A program made the translations under genes and the position numbers. From Pseudomonadota bacterium (GTDB taxonomy: Bacteria > Pseudomonadota > Alphaproteobacteria > Acetobacterales > Acetobacteraceae), in the NCBI GenBank assembly GCA_021798575.1, contig JAJZGI010000003.1, positions 23,067 to 87,066 on the forward strand: a stretch of DNA of 64,000 nucleotides. The letters run 5' to 3'. Shown here in pieces: positions 57,341 to 64,000 of this stretch; positions within the stretch are counted from its first letter, which is position 1; the number at the start of each line of letters is the position of its first letter. The notes below the pieces were generated by a model, which was given only the letters and a program-made list of their open reading frames with translations, searched no databases and was not told where the DNA came from.

Positions 57341-58990
57341 CTAATTCGCCCAGGCGGTGGCGAAATCCACGTTCAGCTGCGGGAAATTGCCCTCCGCCAG
57401 CGCGTCCAGGCTTTCCGGCTTCAGGCCGATCTCCTCGGCGTATATCCAGCTATCCGCCAGCACCTGATGCACGAATCGCCGCGTCTGGTCGTTGGGGATG
57501 GTCTCGATGAACATCAGCGGGTCGCTGTTGGCGTGCAGCCGATCATACCAGGCGCTGGCCGCCCCCGGCCCGGCGTTATAGCTCGCGAGAATCGCCAGCA
57601 GATTGCCGTCGATCCCCGGCTGCTGGCTCAAATAACGAATATATCCTTGGCCCAGCGCCAGATTATCCGAGGCGTCATAGATCGAGCCGCTCAAACCTTC
57701 CCGCTCGCGCACATAATAGGCGGTCTGCGGCATCAGCTGCATCAGCCCGCGCGCGCCGACGGGCGAGACGGCATTCGGGTTGAAGCCTGACTCGGTGCGC
57801 GCCAGCGCATAGACGAGCGAGGGGCTGATCGTGAACCCGCCCATCGGGTGCAGCGCTGGCAGCGGCAGCCTGGCGCCGGCGATCTCATCCACCGGGCTAG
57901 GCAGCCGCCCGGCGATGGCGATGGTTACATTCACCAGCCCGGCCCGCGCCGCCACCGCCATCACGGCGCGCCCCAGCCCCGGGTCGGCCTGCATCTGCGG
58001 CCAGAGCGCCCGTAGCGCCAGGCTCGCCTGGCGGGTCTCCCCCACCTGCAACAGCTCCAGCGCCAGTTGACCGTCCGGCGTCGAGTCCACGGCCGTCACG
58101 TCGGCCTCGGTCAGCGTCGCGGCGATCCCGGTCGGCCCGAATCCCTGGCCGAGCAGCCGCCCCGCCAGCATTCCGTAAAAACTATCCTCGTTCCACGCCG
58201 CCTGGTGCAGGTCGCTCAAATACAGCTCTGGCTGCTGCAACCGCAGCGCGGCGCGCGCCGCCCAAAAATAGCCCGCGGCCCGGTCCTCGCCGGAGATTCC
58301 GGTCATCCGCGCCGCGCCGCTGAAGTCCGCGCCCGCACCGGCCAGGTCGCCCGCCTTCCACGCGCTGATCCCGCGCATGAAGCGCTCCCGCCATGCCGGC
58401 CCATCGGTCGCAAAAACCGGCGGGGCCGCGGCGCCCGACGTCATCGTCGTCTCGGGCAGCAGCGCCACGCGCGGCGGCGCTGGCAGCGCGCTGGCAGGCA
58501 TCTTCAACTGCATGAGGTGGTAGATCGCCGGCGCCTCAGGCTGGTCGCCATATTTCGCGTACCACGCCCGCAGCTCCGCCGGGCTGGTGATATAATTCGG
58601 CCCCAGATATTTCTCCGCCAGCACCGGCCCCACAAGCGAGGTATCCTCCAACCGCCCCATCAGCCGGTCGGCCTCGCTAAAATCGCCGCTGCGCTGCAAA
58701 GCCAGAATCCGCCCATAGATCGCCACGTCGCTGGGTGCCAGCGGCTGCGGCAGGATAATCTCGACATTGGGGGAGGGCGCATTGCGCGGCACGGCATAGG
58801 CTACGCTATAGCCACCATTCGCGCCCGGCGGCGCTGAGGGGGGCGGCATCGGTCCCGTAGCCCGTCCCGCAACCGGGGATTCCGCCCTGGCATTCGTGAG
58901 ATCCACGACACCGAGGGCAAAAACGCACGCCAGAAATAACACGATTCTGGCGGCATCCAGGCGGGAGAGCATGTTGAGGGCTCCTCGCAT
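57341..58990 (-). CDS. Lytic transglycosylase domain protein (Slt-like)
   Basis: SLVYALARTESGFNPNAVSPVGARGLMQLMPQTA..., ILASYNAGPGAASAW; start near 58990, not 59230. Confidence 0.93.
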   Translation of the reverse strand: MRGALNMLSRLDAARIVLFLACVFALGVVDLTNARAESPVAGRATGPMPPPSAPPGANGGYSVAYAVPRNAPSPNVEIILPQPLAPSDVAIYGRILALQRSGDFSEADRLMGRLEDTSLVGPVLAEKYLGPNYITSPAELRAWYAKYGDQPEAPAIYHLMQLKMPASALPAPPRVALLPETTMTSGAAAPPVFATDGPAWRERFMRGISAWKAGDLAGAGADFSGAARMTGISGEDRAAGYFWAARAALRLQQPELYLSDLHQAAWNEDSFYGMLAGRLLGQGFGPTGIAATLTEADVTAVDSTPDGQLALELLQVGETRQASLALRALWPQMQADPGLGRAVMAVAARAGLVNVTIAIAGRLPSPVDEIAGARLPLPALHPMGGFTISPSLVYALARTESGFNPNAVSPVGARGLMQLMPQTAYYVREREGLSGSIYDASDNLALGQGYIRYLSQQPGIDGNLLAILASYNAGPGAASAWYDRLHANSDPLMFIETIPNDQTRRFVHQVLADSWIYAEEIGLKPESLDALAEGNFPQLNVDFATAWAN

Positions 58991-59124
58991 TTCCAACCCG
59001 TATCGATTCGCCCCATGAGATGCAAGAGGTTCCCATGAGAATTGTCTCACAGAATGAGGCAGAAAAAAGGCAAAAAAGGCTTTTTGATGGCCTCCATCTC
59101 GCGTTTTCGTGAAAATCCAAGCCC

Positions 59125-59886
59125 TTAACCCGGCCCTCCACCCAATTCTAAAAATTCCCTTATTTTTAATAAATCCGCCCACGCATCGGCTTTGGCGGCG
59201 GGCACACGCTGCAGATAGGCCGGATGCCAACTCGCCAGGCAGGGAATCGGTGCTTCACCCGGCACCGCCAATTCCCGCCAATTCCCGCGCAACCGGCCGA
59301 TGCCCGGGGCCTCACCCGGCAGCGCCTTCGCCGCCACCGCGCCCAGCAGCAGCACACAGCTGGGCCGCACCAGCGCGATATGGCGCAGCAAAAACGGCAT
59401 ACAGAGCATGATCTCGCTCACAGTCGGGCTGCGGTCCCCGGGTGGCCGCCACGGCAGCACATTCGTCATCCGCACCTCGCCCCGCGCAAGGCCGATGCTG
59501 CCCAGCATCCGCTCCAGCAACTGCCCGGCCGGGCCGATGAACGGCCGCCCGGCACGGTCCTCCTCGGCGCCCGGCGCCTCGCCCACCAGCATCAGCCGCG
59601 CGCTCATGGGCCCATCGCCGAACACCAGCCGGGTCGCGGTCTCGCGCAGCGCGCAACCGGTGAATCCCGCCAGCGCCTGCTCCAACGCCGGCAAACTCTC
59701 GCACCCCTGGGCAATCCGCGCCGCCTCGGTCGGCCCGGCTGGCAACGGCGCCGCTTGCTGCGCCGCGCGCGCGCGCGTCGCCGGCGCCTCAGCTGCGGCA
59801 ATCCGCCGGTCCTGTGCCGCCTCCAGCAGCGCCTCATCCGCCCCCCAGGCCAGTTGCAGCGCCAGCGCCGCGCGGTCATCGCTCAT
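59125..59886 (-). CDS. Uracil-DNA glycosylase
   Basis: LMLVGEAPGAEEDRAGRPFIGPAGQLLERML, TNVLPWRPPGDRSPT, SWHPAYLQRVP. Confidence 0.92.
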   Translation of the reverse strand: MSDDRAALALQLAWGADEALLEAAQDRRIAAAEAPATRARAAQQAAPLPAGPTEAARIAQGCESLPALEQALAGFTGCALRETATRLVFGDGPMSARLMLVGEAPGAEEDRAGRPFIGPAGQLLERMLGSIGLARGEVRMTNVLPWRPPGDRSPTVSEIMLCMPFLLRHIALVRPSCVLLLGAVAAKALPGEAPGIGRLRGNWRELAVPGEAPIPCLASWHPAYLQRVPAAKADAWADLLKIREFLELGGGPG

Positions 59887-59972
59887 GCCCCAACCTTCAT
59901 CGCTGTCTCGCTTTACTGCCCCGCTATATTCCCTATACCACGCGCCGTGAACCAGTGATGAAGGAGCCACAG

Positions 59973-61610
59973 ATGTCCCAGCCGCAACAGGAGCCGCGTG
60001 AGGCCATGGAGTTCGACGTCCTGGTGGTCGGTGCCGGCCCGGCTGGCCTCACCTCCGCCATCCGCCTCAAGCAGCTCAACCCGGAGCTCGCCGTCTGCGT
60101 GGTGGAAAAAGGCAGCGAGGTCGGCGCCCATATCCTCTCCGGCGCGGTGCTCGAGCCGCGCGCGCTGCTGGAATTGTTCCCCGAGTGCGACCCCGGCCTC
60201 ATCCCGCTCGCCACCCCGGTCACGCAGGACCGCTTCTTCTTCCTCACCGAGCGTAAATCCTACCAACTCCCCACGCCCCCGCAGATGCACAACCACGGCA
60301 ACTACGTCGTCTCGCTCGGCAACGTCGTCCGCTGGCTCGGCCAGCAGGCGGAGGAGCTGGGCGTCGAGATCTACCCCGGCTTCGCGGCAGCCGAGCTGCT
60401 GGTCGAGGATGGCCGCGTCACCGGCGTCGCGACCGGCGATATGGGCGTCGGCAAAAACGGCGCCGCCACCGGCAACTTCCAGCGCGGCATGGAGCTGCGC
60501 GCTACCTACACCATCTTCGCCGAGGGCTGCCGCGGCTCCCTCGCCAAGCAACTCCTGCACCAGTTCAGCCTCACCGCCACGTCGGACCCGCAAACCTACG
60601 CCATCGGCATCAAGGAGCTGTGGGAGGTCCAGCCCGAGCAGTTCCACAAGGGCCTCACGCTGCATAGCGTCGGCTGGCCCCTCAAGCCGGATACCTACGG
60701 CGGTTCGGCCATGTATTTCCTGGGCGAGAACCTGCTGGCCTACAGCTTCGTCGTAGCACTCGACTATAAAAACCCATATCTCTCGCCCTTCCAGGAGATG
60801 CAGCGCTATAAAACCCACCCCGCCATCGCGCCGTATTTCGCGGGCGGCAAGCGCATCTCCTACGGCGCGCGCGCGCTCAACGAGGGCGGCTTCCAGTCCC
60901 TGCCCCGGCTCACCTTCCCGGGCGGCGTGCTCATCGGCTGCGCGGCGGGCACGCTCAACGTGCCGAAAATCAAAGGCACCCACACGGCGATGAAGTCCGG
61001 CATGGTGGCGGCCGAAGCCATTGCCGAGGCCCTGGGCGCGGACCGCCCGGCGGAGGTCACCGCCTACACCGCCCGTCTGCAAGCCAGCTGGGTCTGGCCC
61101 GAGCTCCACGCCGCCCGCAACATCCGCCCCGGTTTTGCCAAGTTCGGCTTCTACGGCGGCATGGTGAACGCCGCGGTGGACACCTACCTCTTCCGCGGCA
61201 AAGCGCCCTGGACCTTCCGGAACCACGCCGACCATGCGCAAACCCGCAAGGCGAAGGACTCAACCCCGATCGACTACCCCAAGCCGGACAACAAGCTGAC
61301 GTTCGACCGTCTCTCCTCGGTCTTCCTCTCGAACACCAACCATGAGGAGAACCAGCCGGCACATCTCGTCCTGCGCGATCCCTCACTCGCCATCACCGTG
61401 AACTACGATGAATACGCCAGCCCCGAGACGCGCTACTGCCCGGCCGGCGTGTACGAGATCATCGGTGCGGAGGCTGGCAACCCGCAGCTGCAAATCAACG
61501 CCCAGAACTGCGTCCACTGCAAAACCTGCGACATCAAGGACCCGACCCAGAACATCACCTGGGTGGTGCCGGAGGGCGGCGGCGGCCCGAACTACCCGGG
61601 CGGCATGTAG
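59973..61610 (+). CDS. Electron transfer flavoprotein-ubiquinone oxidoreductase
   Basis: VVGAGPAGLTSAIRLKQ, CPAGVYEI ... CVHCKTCDIKDPTQNITWV; RBS AAGGAG at 59961. Confidence 0.96.
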   Translation: MSQPQQEPREAMEFDVLVVGAGPAGLTSAIRLKQLNPELAVCVVEKGSEVGAHILSGAVLEPRALLELFPECDPGLIPLATPVTQDRFFFLTERKSYQLPTPPQMHNHGNYVVSLGNVVRWLGQQAEELGVEIYPGFAAAELLVEDGRVTGVATGDMGVGKNGAATGNFQRGMELRATYTIFAEGCRGSLAKQLLHQFSLTATSDPQTYAIGIKELWEVQPEQFHKGLTLHSVGWPLKPDTYGGSAMYFLGENLLAYSFVVALDYKNPYLSPFQEMQRYKTHPAIAPYFAGGKRISYGARALNEGGFQSLPRLTFPGGVLIGCAAGTLNVPKIKGTHTAMKSGMVAAEAIAEALGADRPAEVTAYTARLQASWVWPELHAARNIRPGFAKFGFYGGMVNAAVDTYLFRGKAPWTFRNHADHAQTRKAKDSTPIDYPKPDNKLTFDRLSSVFLSNTNHEENQPAHLVLRDPSLAITVNYDEYASPETRYCPAGVYEIIGAEAGNPQLQINAQNCVHCKTCDIKDPTQNITWVVPEGGGGPNYPGGM

Positions 61611-61669
61611 CGCCCAAAATTTCGTCACCCAAAAATCCATTAGTTTTTCTGAAACTTCTCCGGTCCATC

Positions 61670-63415
61670 ATGCCGCAATCATCGGCATCACCAACAGGGG
61701 GCATTGGCGTGGTTTATTCGGGGCTGGGCTGGTTCGCGGGTGGCGCCGCCACCGTCATGGGGGCGCTCAACGCCTCGCTCGCCATCATCGAATTCGAGCC
61801 GGACGGCACCATCCTCACCGCCAACGCCAATTTCTGCCGGGCCCTGGGTTACGAGCCGGAGGAGATCAAGGGCCGCCACCATCGCATGTTCGTCGACCCC
61901 GCCTATGCCGCCAGCACGGACTACGCGGACTTCTGGCGCCGCCTCCGGGCCGGCCGGTTCGACTCTTGCGAGTACGAGCGCATCGCCAAGGGCGGCCGCC
62001 GCGTCTGGATCCAGGCGACCTACAACCCGGTGCGGAACCATCGCCAGAAAATCTGCAAAATCGTCAAGGTCGCGACCGACATCACGGCGGCCAGGCTCCA
62101 GAGCGCCGAGTCCGAGAGCAAGCTCAAGGCCATCTCCCGCGTCCAGGCGGTCATCGAGTTCACCCCCGCGGGCGAGATCATCACCGCCAACGAGAATTTC
62201 CTGGCCACGCTCGGCTACACGCTGGAGGAAATCAAGGGTCGCCATCATCGCATGTTCGTCGACCCCTCGGAGCATAACTCCACCGAATATCGGGAATTCT
62301 GGGAGCGGCTCCGGCGCGGGGACTATGTCACGGCGGACTTCCGGCGCATCGGCAAGGGCGGGCGGGAGGTCTGGATCCAGGCCTCCTACAACCCCGTCTT
62401 CGATAGCCGGAACAACGTGATCAAAATCATCAAATACGCAACCGACGCCAGCCAGCGGGTCCGCGCCGTCAACGCGCTGGGCGATGGCCTCACCACGCTC
62501 GCGGCGGGCGACCTCAACCACCGGATCAACCATAGTCTCGGCAAGGACTACGAGAGTCTGCGGAGCAACTTCAACCTCTCGCTCGACAGGTTGAGCGGCA
62601 CGATGCGGTCGATCTCCACCGGCGCGCGGGCACTCCGCATCGGCTCGCACGAGATCGCCCAGGCGGCGGATGATCTCGCGCGGCGCAGCGAGCAACAGGC
62701 GGCGAGCCTGGAGCAGACCGCCGCCGCACTGGACCAGATCACCGCCACCGTGCGCAAAACCGCGCAGGGCGCGGGCCAGGCGCGGGGCATCGTCTCCGGC
62801 GCAACCCAGGCCGCCCGGCACTCAACCGGGATCGTCGCCCAGGCGGTCACCGCGATGCAACAGATCCGCCAATCCTCGCAGCAGATCAGCCAGATCATCG
62901 GCATGATCGACGAGATCGCCTTCCAGACCAATCTGCTCGCCCTCAACGCCGGGGTGGAGGCCGCGCGCGCGGGGGAAGCAGGGCGCGGCTTCGCCGTCAT
63001 CGCCTCCGAGGTCCGGGCCCTGGCCCAACGCTCGGCGGATGCGGCCCGGCAGATCAAGGGTCTCATCGTCACCTCCGGCACCCAGGTGGCAAGCGGCGTC
63101 AGCCTGGTCGAGGAGACCGGCAACGCGCTCCAGCGTATCTCCGGTCAGGTCAATGAGATCAACGCTCTGGTGGGCGATATCGCCGCCGCCGCGCAGGATC
63201 AGGCAACCGGCCTGGGGGAGATCAACGAAGCCGTCAACCAGATGGATCAGACAACCCAGCAGAACGCGGCGATGGTCGAGCAATCCACCGCGGCGAGCCG
63301 TTCGATGGCAGACGAGGCGGAGGGGCTGTCCCAGCTTATCTCGCAATTCCGGCTGGGTGAGGCAAGCGAGCCGGCCCAGGTCGGCCCATGCACACTGGCC
63401 CTCGCCGCCGAATAA
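61670..63415 (+). CDS. PAS-PAS methyl-accepting chemotaxis protein (soluble, BdlA-like architecture)
   Basis: Two PAS repeats each with EEIKGRHHRMFVDP, C-terminal MCP signalling domain (DEIAFQTNLLALNAGVEAARAGEAGRGFAVIASEVRALAQRS). Confidence 0.92.
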   Translation: MPQSSASPTGGIGVVYSGLGWFAGGAATVMGALNASLAIIEFEPDGTILTANANFCRALGYEPEEIKGRHHRMFVDPAYAASTDYADFWRRLRAGRFDSCEYERIAKGGRRVWIQATYNPVRNHRQKICKIVKVATDITAARLQSAESESKLKAISRVQAVIEFTPAGEIITANENFLATLGYTLEEIKGRHHRMFVDPSEHNSTEYREFWERLRRGDYVTADFRRIGKGGREVWIQASYNPVFDSRNNVIKIIKYATDASQRVRAVNALGDGLTTLAAGDLNHRINHSLGKDYESLRSNFNLSLDRLSGTMRSISTGARALRIGSHEIAQAADDLARRSEQQAASLEQTAAALDQITATVRKTAQGAGQARGIVSGATQAARHSTGIVAQAVTAMQQIRQSSQQISQIIGMIDEIAFQTNLLALNAGVEAARAGEAGRGFAVIASEVRALAQRSADAARQIKGLIVTSGTQVASGVSLVEETGNALQRISGQVNEINALVGDIAAAAQDQATGLGEINEAVNQMDQTTQQNAAMVEQSTAASRSMADEAEGLSQLISQFRLGEASEPAQVGPCTLALAAE

Positions 63416-63501
63416 AATCCAAAGCAATCCCCAATCTCCGCTGCGGGTGCGGCACATTAGCTCCATTCCGTTGCTGCAAGATGGCGCAGCATGCGCCCCA
63501 C

Positions 63502-63570
63502 CCCGTCATCGCGAGTCATGCGCAGCACGACAGTCCTTCTGCCGTCATGGCGAGCGCAGCGAAGCCATCC
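63502..63570. repeat. GTCATnGCGAG-type intergenic repeat (two partial units)
   Basis: CCCGTCATCGCGAGTCATGCGCAGCACGACAGTCC and GCCGTCATGGCGAGCGCAGCGAAGCCATCC. Confidence 0.65.
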
Positions 63571-63645
63571 ATCGTCTACAAACCACCCCAAAACGCCCCC
63601 AAATTCCCCTTGACTCCCCCGCCAAATGTCACTATAACTAACACC

Positions 63646-64000
63646 ATGTCCGGTGAGCCCATCAACACGCGCCTCTACCACATCGTCATGTACCTCGTGC
63701 AGTCGCTGGGCGACCATGCGCGTCGCGTCAACATGCCGCACTCGCTCTCCCAATTCCTCACCAACCGTCTGATCCGCCTGACCCACCGGCTGCGCATCCT
63801 CATCGAGCGCGGGCCGCTCCCACCCCGTCCAAAACGCACCACGCCGCGCGCAACGCCCGCAAACCCAAAACCTAGCACGATTGAATACTACCCGCCCACC
63901 AACTTCGCCTGGCTGCTGCACCTGTTCCCCAACTCCGGCGTCGCGGTCGCCCACTTCCAGCTCAAAACATTGCTGGACGAGCCCGAGACCCAATCCCTCA
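63646..64000 (+). CDS. Hypothetical protein (runs off window end)
   Basis: Not in the ORF track (no stop in window): MSGEPINTRLYHIVMYLVQSLGDHARRVNMPHSLSQFLTNRLIRLTHRLRILIERG...YYPPTNFAWLLHLFPNSGVAVAHFQLKTLLDEPETQSL. Confidence 0.65.
   Translation, partial: MSGEPINTRLYHIVMYLVQSLGDHARRVNMPHSLSQFLTNRLIRLTHRLRILIERGPLPPRPKRTTPRATPANPKPSTIEYYPPTNFAWLLHLFPNSGVAVAHFQLKTLLDEPETQSL

Noticed and set aside
59913-61241. 442-aa minus-strand ORF opposite the ETF-QO gene
   Set aside because: Low-complexity, R/G/A/D/V-rich translation antisense to a strongly supported gene; typical GC-rich shadow ORF.
61688-62821. 377-aa minus-strand ORF opposite the PAS-MCP gene
   Set aside because: Shadow ORF; the plus strand encodes clear PAS and MCP domains.
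1-64000. CRISPR arrays, IS elements, prophage, toxin-antitoxin or restriction genes
   Set aside because: None seen: no regularly spaced direct repeats, no transposase, integrase, phage structural or R-M motifs in the supplied ORFs.

Overview
The window is a GC-rich chromosomal segment from an alphaproteobacterium. Gene content and order (proA-nadD-rsfS-rlmH-gpmI-M23-ctpA-rppH; recG/sdhE/mfd; NDUFA12; MlaD; DUF2155) fit an Acetobacteraceae-like genome, though that assignment is an inference. It encodes about 60 proteins, mostly housekeeping. I found no CRISPR array, IS element, prophage, rRNA or tRNA gene. The most interesting signals are regulatory, repetitive or degenerate. (1) A family of dispersed hairpins (core TTAGRGnnYGATYG) sits at gene 3' ends, and in four cases the conserved TAG of the repeat is the stop codon of the gene. 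(2) A class II ribonucleotide-reductase-like protein has lost the catalytic region but kept the TSCPD domain, and its promoter has two NrdR-box-like sequences 31 bp apart. (3) A GAAC-N7-GAAC SOS (LexA) box is fused to a -35-like hexamer upstream of a spore-photoproduct-lyase-like radical SAM gene. (4) Twin, exactly reverse-complementary 21-bp operators precede nadABC. (5) A compact TelA / unknown / YbjQ-like / tandem-YbjQ-like operon is present. (6) A tandem ompA pair shares a near-identical 3' domain. All calls come from manual reading of the sequence and the supplied ORFs; no database search was run.
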